Assembly (NCBI GenBank): GCA_009774255.1
Contig: VSNK01000002.1
Coordinates: forward strand, 17,566-81,565
From: Faecalicatena sp.
GTDB lineage: Bacteria > Bacillota > Clostridia > Lachnospirales > Lachnospiraceae
Direction: 5' to 3'
DNA length: 64,000 bases
A program made the translations under genes and the position numbers. The notes under the pieces are model-generated. The model made no database searches. It was not told the DNA's origin and worked only from the letters and a program-made list of their open reading frames with translations. This document shows positions 55,900 through 64,000 of this stretch, one piece after another; position 1 is the first letter of the stretch, and every line of letters starts with the position of its first letter.

Positions 55900-57558
55900 T
55901 TATCTTTTCATTTCCCTCGCACTTTCTAATATACTTGCAGTCACCTTCGCTCCTCCAAGAAGCCTTGCCAGTTCCTGCACGGACGCTTCGTCTTCCAGAG
56001 CGGATATCTCCGTCTGGGCCCCGTTATCCTTCGCACTCTTCCGGATCAGATAATGTGCATCCGCCTGGGCCGCGATCTGAGCCAGATGGGTAATACACAG
56101 AACCTGCCTGGCTTCGCCGATAATATGCATCTTTTCCGCCACCTTTCCTGCCGTAATCCCGCTGATACCGGTATCGATCTCGTCAAAGATCAGCGTAGGC
56201 GTATCCTCCCTGTCCGCCAGCACGGCCTTGATGGCAAGCATGATCCTGGAAAGCTCTCCACCTGATGCCACATTCCCCATGGGTCTGAGCGCCTCACCCG
56301 GATTGGTGGAGATATAAAACTCCGCTTCGTCCATTCCGTCCGCAGTATAATTCTCCAGCTCAGAGAACCGCATTTCAAACTTTACATCCAGAAAATTCAT
56401 ATCCGACAGGCCGTTTCGAATCTCCTTTACAAAGGATACCGCAGCCTTTTTTCTCGCCTTTCTGAGGGCAAGCGCATATTTTTCATAATTCTGCTCTGAT
56501 TTTTTGAGGTTCTCTTCCAGCTCCTGCATATACTGCTCATAATCTTCCAGTTCCTTTAGTCTTTGCTTTCTTTCCTCACAATATTCCAGAACTTCTTTTG
56601 CCGAATTACCATATTTTGTCTTTAGACGATTCAATTCGTTCAGACGGTTCTCCGTCTCATAGAATTCCTCTTCGGAAAATTCCAGGCTTTTGGCATACTC
56701 GGCAAGCTCCCGGTTAAAGTCATTCAGTAGGCTGTCGATCTCAATAAGCTGCCCGTACAGCCCCGCTCCCTGCTCATCCACAGACTCCACGTCCGACAGG
56801 GCATGGATGGCGCGGCTCAGTAATTCGCTGGCATTGCAGGCTTCATCCTCGCTGGTATAATGATATGCCTCCGCGATCCTTTCCGTCACCTTTTTGCCTG
56901 CGGACATCCTTCGGTAGAGCATTTCCACCTCTTCGTCCTCTCCTTCGAAAAGGCCGGCTTCTTCGATTTCATTGACCTCATATTCCGCCAGGGAGATCTC
57001 TTTCTGCCGCTCCCGTTCATCCATCCCGGATTCCTCCAGCTTTTTTCTGCACGCATGGTATGTCCGGCAGGCCTTCGCAGTCTCCTTTTTCAGCTTCTCC
57101 ACCTGGTCTCTTGCATACAGATCCAGAAATGCAAGATGATTCTTTTTATGGAGCAAGGACTGATGCTCGTGCTGGCCGTGAATGTCGATGAGCATACTGG
57201 CCACATCTTTCAGCGTAGACATATTCACTGTTTCCCCGTTGATCTTGCTCACACTGCGCCCTGACATCAGCTTCCGGCTCAGCACGATCCGCCCATCCTC
57301 CGGAAAGATATCCATAGCCGCAAGCTGCTCTTCCATGGACCGGCTTTCTATGGTAAAGGTCAGCTCCACCAATCCGAACTGTGCCCCCGTGCGCAGCATG
57401 TCCGCGTGGAATCTGCCGCCCAGCGCCAGATTGACCGACCCCAGCAGGATGGATTTTCCGGCGCCGGTCTCCCCTGTCAGAATATTGAGCCCCGGCCTGA
57501 AGTCCACTTCGATCTCATCGATCAATGCCAGATTTTTTACGTGCAGATTTTCTAACAT
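55900..57558 (-). CDS. recN: DNA repair protein RecN
   Basis: 552 residues, SMC-like ATPase in double-strand-break repair. Walker A LTGETGAGKSIL (~30-41), long coiled coil in the middle (~165-375), signature SGGELSRIMLAIK, Walker B TLIFDEIDTGISG. Normal length. RecN is often SOS-controlled but no LexA box was seen in front; it sits within the xseA-argR-recN operon, after element B3. Confidence 0.96.
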   Translation of the reverse strand: MLENLHVKNLALIDEIEVDFRPGLNILTGETGAGKSILLGSVNLALGGRFHADMLRTGAQFGLVELTFTIESRSMEEQLAAMDIFPEDGRIVLSRKLMSGRSVSKINGETVNMSTLKDVASMLIDIHGQHEHQSLLHKKNHLAFLDLYARDQVEKLKKETAKACRTYHACRKKLEESGMDERERQKEISLAEYEVNEIEEAGLFEGEDEEVEMLYRRMSAGKKVTERIAEAYHYTSEDEACNASELLSRAIHALSDVESVDEQGAGLYGQLIEIDSLLNDFNRELAEYAKSLEFSEEEFYETENRLNELNRLKTKYGNSAKEVLEYCEERKQRLKELEDYEQYMQELEENLKKSEQNYEKYALALRKARKKAAVSFVKEIRNGLSDMNFLDVKFEMRFSELENYTADGMDEAEFYISTNPGEALRPMGNVASGGELSRIMLAIKAVLADREDTPTLIFDEIDTGISGITAGKVAEKMHIIGEARQVLCITHLAQIAAQADAHYLIRKSAKDNGAQTEISALEDEASVQELARLLGGAKVTASILESAREMKR

Positions 57559-57585
57559 AGCTTCTTCTCCTTATTGTTCTTTCCG

Positions 57586-57715
57586 ATACTCACGGCCGAT
57601 GAAATCTGCCGTGAGTATCGCGCCAGCCGCAGCCGCGAAGCGGCATGCTTCCTTATGCGGCTGTGCGCATCGATCATGTTATATTGTGCGGCAGATTTAT
57701 CTGGCGCGCAGTATA
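57586..57715. mobile_element. Dispersed palindromic element, family B copy 3 (130 bp), overlapping the argR 3' end
   Basis: Left ATACTCACGGCCGATGAAATC, right GATTTATCTGGCGCGCAGTATA. Shares all blocks of copy 2. Its right end overlaps argR: the last ArgR codons and TAA (57697-57715) lie in the element terminus. It separates argR from recN by a GC-rich hairpin that could attenuate read-through. Confidence 0.8.
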
Positions 57716-58155
57716 ACAATCTTCCGTATCTTTTCCATAACGGCGGCCGTATCCTCCACGCTGCGGATGGCACACATGATCGTATCATCACCTGCGATGG
57801 AACCTACGACTTCATTCCATTTCATGGCATCGATGGCAGCGGCCACCGCCATGGCCATTCCGGAAACCGTCTTGATCACCAGGATATTCTGCGCCATATC
57901 CATAGAAACATATCCGTCCTGCAGCACCCGGATATACTTTTCACTCATGCCCTCTTCTGGTTTTAATATTACATATTTCTGCCTGCTTCCGTCCACAGAC
58001 ATCTTCGTCAGCTTCAGATCCCGGATATCCCGGGATACGGTAGCCTGCGTCACCTTAAACCCTGCATTGTCAAGATATTCCGCCAGCTCCTCCTGCGTCT
58101 CGATATCATGCTGCATAATCAGTTCAATAATTTTTGCATGACGGCTGACTTTCAT
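57697..58155 (-). CDS. argR: Arginine repressor
   Basis: 152 residues. N-terminal winged helix (SRHAKIIELIMQHDIETQEELAEYL; VTQATVSRDIRDLKLTK) and C-terminal arginine-binding/hexamerisation domain (MAQNILVIKTVSGMA; SIAGDDTIMCAI). Represses arginine biosynthesis; a likely target is argG at 13987. The final residues, VILRAR, are encoded by the terminal bases of element B3, so the native end may have been replaced. Four bases after nadK. Confidence 0.96.
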   Translation of the reverse strand: MKVSRHAKIIELIMQHDIETQEELAEYLDNAGFKVTQATVSRDIRDLKLTKMSVDGSRQKYVILKPEEGMSEKYIRVLQDGYVSMDMAQNILVIKTVSGMAMAVAAAIDAMKWNEVVGSIAGDDTIMCAIRSVEDTAAVMEKIRKIVILRAR

Positions 58156-58159
58156 ACAC

Positions 58160-59005
58160 TCAATTTCCTTTCATCTTTTCTCTCATGATCTTCATGAAGC
58201 TTTCCTTGCTCAGCTTCACCAGCTTTGTCGTCTCCTCCGCTTTCCGTATCAGCAGCCGGTCCCCCGTGGAGACCGCCGCCGTATCCGCCCCGTCAAAGCT
58301 CACCAGGGCATGCTCCGTGCGGCCATATCTGCCGTCGCAGATCTCCACCTCAATGACGTCCTCCGCCGACAGGACGATGCTGCTGGCATTCAGAGCATGG
58401 GAACAGATCGGAGTGACCACGAACATCTGTGCCGTAGGCTCCACAACCGGGCCGCCTGCGGACAGATTGTACCCCGTAGAACCTGTGGGCGTGGAAATGA
58501 TGACTCCGTCGGCGAGATAGCTGTTCAGCAGCGCGCCGTTCACATACACGTCAAAATGCACCACCCGGAGGTTGCCTTCCCTGGTAACCACGATGTCATT
58601 CATCGCCATGTATTCCCTGCCGCCCTTTGACCTGCCGTCGATCATTCCCCGCATCATCATGCGGTCCTCGATATCCGGCTCTCCAAAAAAGAGCTTATCC
58701 AGTGCCTCTTGGAACTTCGGCTGCTCCACTTCGGTGAGATAGCCCAGCGTTCCGATATTGATCCCTAACAGGGGGATATTATGGCCTCCCAGCTCCCTCG
58801 CCGCCCGGATCAGTGTCCCGTCACCTCCAAGCACGATGGCGCAGTCCATCCCCTCAGGCACACTGCCAGGGATGATATGTCCGTCCTCGTCCTTCTTCGA
58901 AAGGATACAGGTCTTTCCATTTTTTTCAATATAATCCTGTATTTCCTTTGTGATCCGAAAATCTGAATCCTTCAGCCGATTGGTTATAATATAAAATTTT
59001 TCCAT
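58160..59005 (-). CDS. nadK: NAD kinase
   Basis: 281 residues. Phosphorylates NAD to NADP, using ATP or polyphosphate. Motifs VLGGDGTLIRAARE (GGDGT), GINIGTLGYLTE, STPTGSTGYNLSAGGP and ICSHALNASSIVLSA. Its start overlaps the tlyA stop (ATGA), so it is translationally coupled. The arrangement tlyA-nadK-argR-recN is typical of Clostridia. Confidence 0.97.
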   Translation of the reverse strand: MEKFYIITNRLKDSDFRITKEIQDYIEKNGKTCILSKKDEDGHIIPGSVPEGMDCAIVLGGDGTLIRAARELGGHNIPLLGINIGTLGYLTEVEQPKFQEALDKLFFGEPDIEDRMMMRGMIDGRSKGGREYMAMNDIVVTREGNLRVVHFDVYVNGALLNSYLADGVIISTPTGSTGYNLSAGGPVVEPTAQMFVVTPICSHALNASSIVLSAEDVIEVEICDGRYGRTEHALVSFDGADTAAVSTGDRLLIRKAEETTKLVKLSKESFMKIMREKMKGN

Positions 59006-59814
59006 TATGATTTCCCCAATTTTGCAAATGCTTCCTCGACGACAGACTGCAGGTCAATGGATATTTCCGGCGGTGCCTGTCCTCCGCATTTTTTTAGATG
59101 GATCAGATATTCAATATTGCCTTCCGGCCCTTTGATCGGGGAGAACTCTATATTCTTGATTTCAAATCCAATGGAATGGGCATATCGGGCCACCTTCCCG
59201 ATCACTTCATGGTGGGTGCTCTCTTCCCGCACCACACCCTTCTTGCCCACCTTCTCTCTCCCCGCTTCGAACTGGGGCTTGATAAGAGCCGCAATTTCTC
59301 CCTGAGGCGTCAGATAATTCCGGACAGGCTCCAGCACCTTGGTGAGTGAAATAAAAGACACATCGATAGAAGAGAAATCAACAGGCTCCCCGATATCTTC
59401 AGGCTTCACATAACGGATGTTGGTCTTTTCCATACAGATGACCCGTTCATCCTGGCGCAGCTTCCAGTCCAGCTGTCCCCGGCCCACGTCGATGGCAAAC
59501 ACCTTCCTGGCACCGTTTTGCAGCATACAGTCCGTAAATCCGCCCGTAGAAGCTCCCACATCCGTGCATACCTTTCCCTTCACACTCACATCAAATCGCT
59601 TCATTGCCTTTTCCAGCTTCAGCCCGCCTCTGCTGACATAGGGAATGAGCGGCCCGCGCACCTCAATCCCCACGGTATCCTCAAAACTGGTTCCTGCCTT
59701 ATCCTCTCTCTGACCATCCACAAATACGCTCCCCGCCATGATCACCGCCTTCGCTTTCTCGCGGGAGGGCGCCAGATTCCGTTTTACAAGCAATACGTCC
59801 AGACGTTCTTTCAT
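59005..59814 (-). CDS. tlyA: TlyA-family rRNA 2'-O-methyltransferase (hemolysin A homologue)
   Basis: 269 residues. N-terminal S4 RNA-binding domain (ERLDVLLVKRNLAPSREKAKAVI) and FtsJ-like methyltransferase (VCTDVGASTGGFTDCMLQNG SAM site; IDVSFISLTKVL). In mycobacteria TlyA methylates 16S and 23S rRNA; the name haemolysin is historical. Twelve bases after dxs, overlapping nadK. Confidence 0.94.
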   Translation of the reverse strand: MKERLDVLLVKRNLAPSREKAKAVIMAGSVFVDGQREDKAGTSFEDTVGIEVRGPLIPYVSRGGLKLEKAMKRFDVSVKGKVCTDVGASTGGFTDCMLQNGARKVFAIDVGRGQLDWKLRQDERVICMEKTNIRYVKPEDIGEPVDFSSIDVSFISLTKVLEPVRNYLTPQGEIAALIKPQFEAGREKVGKKGVVREESTHHEVIGKVARYAHSIGFEIKNIEFSPIKGPEGNIEYLIHLKKCGGQAPPEISIDLQSVVEEAFAKLGKS

Positions 59815-59826
59815 GTCTCTTTTCCC

Positions 59827-61707
59827 TCATTGTGCAGCTCCGCAGCTCTTCCGATACTCTTCTACAACCCGCTTTACGACCGCGCTCTTTTCCAGCCCGG
59901 TCTCCTGCCGGAGCACGTTTACATTCCCATGTTCCACATATTCGTCCGGGATTCCGATGCCGCACACATGCATCTCATATCCTTCCCGTGAGATCAGCTC
60001 CTGTACCTGTGAGCCGAACCCGCCTGTCAGCACATTCTCCTCGATCGTGACCAGAAGACTGTGGTCTTTCGTCAGTTGTTCCGCCAGTTCCTCATCCAAC
60101 GGCTTTACAAAACGTGCATTCACCAGCGTACAGGGATAGCCCATGACCTTCAGTTCCCTGCGCACCTCCTGCGCCAGCGCGGACATATGTCCCACGAACA
60201 CAATCGCGATCCCACTCTCCCGGTATAAGACCTCACTTTTTCCATATACGATCGGCGCGCGGAATTCCCGCATCCCTTCATATGCCGCACCTCTGGGGTA
60301 GCGTACGGCGATCGGCCCCGGATAGTCCGCCGCGAAGCGGATCATGTCCGCCATCTCCCAGCGGTTCTTCGGAGACATGACCGTCATATTGGGGATGCTG
60401 CCCAAATACGACAGGTCAAAGATCCCCTGATGCGTCTCTCCGTCGCTCCCCACCAGCCCGGCCCGGTCTACCGCCAGCGTCACCGGCAGGTTCTGCAGAC
60501 AGACATCATGGATGATCTGGTCATAGGCCCGCTGTAGAAAGGAGGAATACACCGCCACCACCGGCTTCATCCCGCCTGCCGCCAGTCCCGCGGCAAAGGT
60601 CACCGCATGCCCCTCCGCGATCCCCACATCAAAAAAGCGCTTCGGAAAATACTTTTCGAACCGGCTCAGTCCGGTTCCGTCCGCCATCGCCGCCGTAATG
60701 GCCACAACCTTCTCGTCCTTCCCTGCAATATCACAGATGACCTTGGAAAATACATCCGTGTAGGAATCCGTTTCGGAAGCTTCCTTTGGTTTTCCCGTGG
60801 CGATATCAAAAGGTCCCGTCCCGTGAAATCCGGATGGATTTTCCTCCGCCGGCGCATACCCCTTGCCCTTCTTTGTCATCACATGGACCAGCACCGCGCA
60901 GTCCACCCGTTTCGCTTCCCGGAAGGTCTTATAGAGCGCCTTGATATCATGCCCGTCCACCGGCCCCAGATAAGTGAGCCCCATGTTTTCAAACAGCATT
61001 CCCGGCACAATGAGCTGCTTGATGCCGCTCTTTGTCTTCCGGATCCGGGATACGATCTTCTCGCCATGCCAGGGGATCTTTTTCAGAGTATCCTCCACGC
61101 CCTTTTTCAGATCAATATATGCCTCCGCCGTCCGCAGCCCATTCAGATAGTTGGACATCCCGCCCACATTTTTTGATATGGACATATTGTTGTCATTGAG
61201 CACAATGATAAAATTACTTTTCAGCCGTGCCGCGTTGTTCAAAGCTTCGTAAGCCATGCCGCCGGTCATGGAGCCGTCCCCGATGACCGATACCACGGAA
61301 TACTTCTCACCCTGAATATCCCGGGCCGCCACATAGCCTAGTCCTGCGGAGACAGATGTAGAACTGTGCCCGGTGTCAAATGCGTCACAGTCGCTCTCCT
61401 TGCGCTTTGGGAAACCGCTCATCCCGCCGTAAGACCTTAAATTCTCAAATCCGTTCCTGCGCCCGGTCAGCAGCTTGTGGGTATAAGACTGATGCCCTAC
61501 GTCCCAGATCAGCTTGTCCTCGGGCAGATGAAAAGCCAGATGAAGCGCCATTGTCAGTTCCACGACTCCCAGGTTCGATGCCAGATGGCCGCCGGTTCTG
61601 CTGATCTTCTCGATCAGAAAATCCCGGATCTCCTGGGCCAGCGGTTCCAGCTCCTCCGGTGACAGGTTCCGTATGTCATTTTCACCCTGAATTTTATCCA
61701 AAATCAT
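59827..61707 (-). CDS. dxs: 1-deoxy-D-xylulose-5-phosphate synthase
   Basis: First enzyme of the MEP isoprenoid pathway, thiamine-diphosphate dependent. 626 residues, normal. DVGHQSYTHKLLTGR, TPP-binding GDGSMTGGMAYEALNNAA to NDNNMSISKNVGG, and pyrimidine-domain VDRAGLVGSDGETHQG. The frame is open to 61872, but ATG 61705-61707 follows AGGGGA and starts the family sequence (ILDKIQGENDIRNLS). It lies after ispA in a pathway-related pair. Confidence 0.97.
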   Translation of the reverse strand: MILDKIQGENDIRNLSPEELEPLAQEIRDFLIEKISRTGGHLASNLGVVELTMALHLAFHLPEDKLIWDVGHQSYTHKLLTGRRNGFENLRSYGGMSGFPKRKESDCDAFDTGHSSTSVSAGLGYVAARDIQGEKYSVVSVIGDGSMTGGMAYEALNNAARLKSNFIIVLNDNNMSISKNVGGMSNYLNGLRTAEAYIDLKKGVEDTLKKIPWHGEKIVSRIRKTKSGIKQLIVPGMLFENMGLTYLGPVDGHDIKALYKTFREAKRVDCAVLVHVMTKKGKGYAPAEENPSGFHGTGPFDIATGKPKEASETDSYTDVFSKVICDIAGKDEKVVAITAAMADGTGLSRFEKYFPKRFFDVGIAEGHAVTFAAGLAAGGMKPVVAVYSSFLQRAYDQIIHDVCLQNLPVTLAVDRAGLVGSDGETHQGIFDLSYLGSIPNMTVMSPKNRWEMADMIRFAADYPGPIAVRYPRGAAYEGMREFRAPIVYGKSEVLYRESGIAIVFVGHMSALAQEVRRELKVMGYPCTLVNARFVKPLDEELAEQLTKDHSLLVTIEENVLTGGFGSQVQELISREGYEMHVCGIGIPDEYVEHGNVNVLRQETGLEKSAVVKRVVEEYRKSCGAAQ

Positions 61708-61736
61708 TTTGATTTCCCCTTTATCTCTGCCGCTGC

Positions 61737-62648
61737 TCACTTTTTCCGATAGATCAGGGATTCCAGCAGCATTTCCAAAAACGGATCCTGTGGCTGCAAC
61801 TCCCTCAGCTCCCGGATCGCCTCCCTCGAAAGCCGCTCGGCCTCTTCCTTCGCACGTTCCATTCCCTTCCACGTCACATAGGTGGTCTTTTGATTCTTTT
61901 CATCACTGTGGGTCGGCTTGCCCAGGACTTCCGGAGTGCTTTCCACATCCAGAATGTCATCCCGGATCTGAAATGCCATACCAACCTTCCCGGCAATGGA
62001 TTCCAGGGCATCGATCTGTCTCTGCGGCGCTCCTGCAAGCACCGCTCCTGTCATCAGCGACGCCTCGATGAGCGCACCTGTTTTCAGACGATAGATGAAG
62101 TCGAGGGTGTCCCCGGATATCTGCTTTCCGGTGGAGCGCACATCCACCACCTGCCCGCCGACCATCCCATAGATTCCAGCTTTCCCTGCCAGAATCCTCA
62201 GTGCCTTCCCCACGCTTCCGGCATCGGCATCTTCCATGTCAAAGGCCCTGCAGGCCGTCTCGAATGCATAATTCAAAAGGGCGTCTCCCGCCAGGATTCC
62301 CATATCCTCTCCGTATACGATATGGGTGGTCTTGCGGTTTCTGCGGTACTCGTCATTATCCATTGCCGGAAGATCATCATGTACGAGAGAATAGGTATGT
62401 ATCATCTCAATTGCCGCCATGAACGGTTCTATGACCTTCCCCCTTCCGCCACACAGACGGTAAGCTTCCTGCATCAGCATGGGGCGCAGACGCTTTCCTC
62501 CTGCCATCATGCTGTATTCCATGGCTTCCATGATCACCTGCTGAGGGCCTGTCGCTTCCGGGAGATATTCTTTCAGGAGCTCTTCGATCCGCTCTCTCCT
62601 CTCTTCCAGCCCATTTTGAAACATCCTCTCATTCTTTTCACAATTCAT
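61737..62648 (-). CDS. ispA: Farnesyl (geranyl) diphosphate synthase
   Basis: 303 residues. Condenses IPP with allylic diphosphates. First Asp-rich motif VHDDLPAMDND, second QIRDDILDVE; GKRLRPML upstream. The ATG at 62646-62648 is chosen: it overlaps the xseB end and has GGATGGAG 6 bases before; earlier in-frame ATGs run farther into xseB. Chain length (C10/C15) cannot be proven from this. Confidence 0.95.
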   Translation of the reverse strand: MNCEKNERMFQNGLEERRERIEELLKEYLPEATGPQQVIMEAMEYSMMAGGKRLRPMLMQEAYRLCGGRGKVIEPFMAAIEMIHTYSLVHDDLPAMDNDEYRRNRKTTHIVYGEDMGILAGDALLNYAFETACRAFDMEDADAGSVGKALRILAGKAGIYGMVGGQVVDVRSTGKQISGDTLDFIYRLKTGALIEASLMTGAVLAGAPQRQIDALESIAGKVGMAFQIRDDILDVESTPEVLGKPTHSDEKNQKTTYVTWKGMERAKEEAERLSREAIRELRELQPQDPFLEMLLESLIYRKK

Positions 62649-62898
62649 TGTCTTCTCCATCCTGAAACTGGTGTGTATTCCCATTTTCATCCAATATCAG
62701 TACTTTTTTCTCTACGTTGTCAATGACCGTATTGCACTGCTTCAAAAGCTCCATCCCCCGCTTATAAAGCCGGAAGGATTCTTCCAGGTTCACATTTTCC
62801 CCTTCTAATTTTCCGATCACTTCTTCCAGATTTTCGAACAGCTCCTCAAGCGGGACCTGTTCTTCCTCCGAAAGTGTCTTTCTGTCCTCTTCCATCAT
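62638..62898 (-). CDS. xseB: Exodeoxyribonuclease VII small subunit
   Basis: 86 residues. Forms ExoVII with XseA, degrading single-stranded DNA. Helical segment PLEELFENLEEVIGKLEGEN followed by LEESFRLYKRGMELLKQC, the family signature. Start ATG 62896-62898 follows GGGAGG by 7 bases. Overlaps ispA by 11 bases. Confidence 0.95.
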   Translation of the reverse strand: MMEEDRKTLSEEEQVPLEELFENLEEVIGKLEGENVNLEESFRLYKRGMELLKQCNTVIDNVEKKVLILDENGNTHQFQDGEDNEL

Positions 62899-62939
62899 AC
62901 CTCAACCTCCCTTGTTCCGGAATGCCTCCTTAATATCCT

Positions 62940-64000
62940 TTATTTTCTCTCTTCCGCTTCCAATCTCCGTACATCCCTGACCTGCGCGTCCACGACACCG
63001 TCAGACACATAGATCCTAAGCATCTCGCCCGCCTTTGTCTGATCCACCGACCTGACCGTCCTGCCGGACGAATCTTCCACATAAGAATATCCCTGATTCA
63101 GCTTTTTGAGCGGAGACAGTCCATTCATTTTTTCTATATAAATAGCCAGCCTGTGCCAGCTCTTTTCCAGAGTTCTCTGCATCTCCCTGCAAAGCCTTGT
63201 CTCCAGATCGGCCGCATACTGACGGCGGTCATTCAGCTTCTGCCGGGGATGGGTATAGCGCAGCCTGATCCCCATCTGTTCCAGCTCCTGTCTCTTCTCC
63301 TGGAGCACACGGAGCATCTGCCGTTTTAACCGCAGTTCGTATTCCTTCCTCTGTGCTTCGCACGCCGCATATTCATACACCGCGAGTTCTGCAGCCGCTG
63401 ACGGTGTGGGTGCCCTCAGATCGGCCACAAAATCGGAGATCATCGTATCCGTCTCATGTCCAACCGCAGAGATAACCGGCACCTTACAGTCAAAGATCGC
63501 CCGCGCCACCGCTTCTTCGTTGAAGGCCCATAAGTCCTCGATGGAACCGCCGCCCCTGCCCGCAATGATCACGTCCACTCCATATTGCTCCAGCATCCGG
63601 AGCCCTTTGATAATGCTGGGGACAGCCCCCTCTCCCTGCACCAGTGCCGGATACAGGATCAGCTGCACATAAGGGTTCCTCCGCCGCGCAATATTCATGA
63701 TATCCCGCACCGCCGCGCCTGTGGGAGCCGTCACGATGCCGACCTTCCTTACATATGCCGGAATGGGCTGCTTATATTCGGGCGCGAACATGCCCATCTC
63801 TTCCAATTCCCGCTTCAATGCCTCGAACCGTTCATACAAAAGCCCCGCGCCGTCCAGCAAGATCTCCCTGGCATAGAGCTGATACTTTCCGTCCCGCTCA
63901 TAGACACTGACGCTGCCCAGAACAATGACAGTCTATCCAAACTGCATCCGCAAATAAAGACAACATATGGAACCGGCGAACATCACGCAGGCAATGGTAC
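62940..64000 (-). pseudogene. xseA: Exodeoxyribonuclease VII large subunit, 3' part, with in-frame amber codon
   Basis: Continues off the right edge. From about 63930 down, VIVLGSVSVYERDGKYQLYA, then YVRKVGIVTAPTGAAVRDI, GRGGGSIEDLWAFN and VGHETDTMISDFVADLRAPTPSAAAE are clear XseA, and a coiled coil closes it. In the same frame, upstream bases (63936-64000) still read as the OB-fold (TIACVMFAG...RMQFG), but TAG (plus-strand CTA at 63933-63935) interrupts. The length on both sides fits the family without gap, so a single substitution, probably of a Gln codon, is the simplest view. Alternatively a sequencing error or re-initiation (TTG at 63858-63860) gives a truncated protein without the OB domain. 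Confidence 0.75.

Noticed and set aside
61708..61872. 55-codon N-terminal extension of Dxs
   Set aside because: It overlaps ispA coding sequence antiparallel to no known domain; the ATG at 61707 has a good ribosome site and the family N-terminus.

Overview
The window looks like ordinary chromosome from a spore-forming Clostridia bacterium, most likely a Lachnospiraceae (Clostridium cluster XIVa) member. The reasons are the gene order xseA-xseB-ispA-dxs-tlyA-nadK-argR-recN, a single-chain 1,252-residue PurL, CotF-like spore-coat genes, a CIRCE-controlled Hsp20, a double-activase 2-hydroxyacyl-CoA dehydratase protein, and strong AGGAGG-type ribosome binding sites. No rRNA, tRNA, CRISPR array, prophage or intact insertion sequence was seen. 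Species identity cannot be settled from the sequence alone.

Layout. 1-892: 3' part of aroA. 972-4841: leftward folate operon folC-folE-folP-folB/K with its own promoter. 4857-9921: leftward GPH transporter, proA, proB and an iron alcohol dehydrogenase. 10158-13604: a TetM-like translational GTPase fused to a Rae1/YacP-type NYN nuclease, translationally coupled to a cysteine hydrolase. 13617-15273: argG with candidate ArgR boxes (argR itself is at 57.7-58.2 kb). 15.3-19.7 kb: dipeptidase, a glutamine-amidotransferase/CotF fusion, a CotF-like protein, and an AAA/PD-(D/E)XK protein. 20.2-26.4 kb: purL, a membrane protein, pyk. 26.5-31.3 kb: a cell-surface operon (rhomboid-like membrane protein, MBOAT acyltransferase, DHHW/AlgX-like protein, repeat-bearing lipoprotein). 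31.8-36.1 kb: giant activase/dehydratase protein. 36.2-40.8 kb: greA, hsp20, an unknown protein, a Rad3-type helicase with an N-terminal nuclease domain. 40.9-43.9 kb: NfeD, SPFH and a LytTR/GHKL two-component system in one operon. 44.2-46.7 kb: DUF4130 protein plus DNA-repair radical SAM protein, behind a promoter bracketed by two LexA-like boxes. 46.8-49.6 kb: leuS with an attenuator-like leader. 49.8-53.0 kb: ZIP transporter, small P-loop protein, membrane protein. 53.1-64.0 kb: trkH, trkA, recN, argR, nadK, tlyA, dxs, ispA, xseB and an xseA 3' part containing an in-frame amber codon.

The most striking feature is a dense set of short non-coding dispersed elements. Family A (about 140-148 bp, five full copies plus solo ends) has 12-bp terminal inverted repeats and 8- or 9-bp target-site duplications that can be read directly. 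A relative, D, has the same architecture. Families B and C are GC-rich, palindromic and often sit exactly on stop codons; in argR the element end appears to encode the C-terminus. Several A/D copies lie immediately upstream of argG, purL, pyk and adh.

The best candidates for under-described biology are the GTPase-Rae1 fusion (a ribosome A-site-directed nuclease by inference), the SOS-type promoter on the radical SAM/DUF4130 pair, the non-T-box leuS leader, and the transposed MITE-like families. Starts were chosen by ribosome binding site and family alignment from memory; no database search was run.
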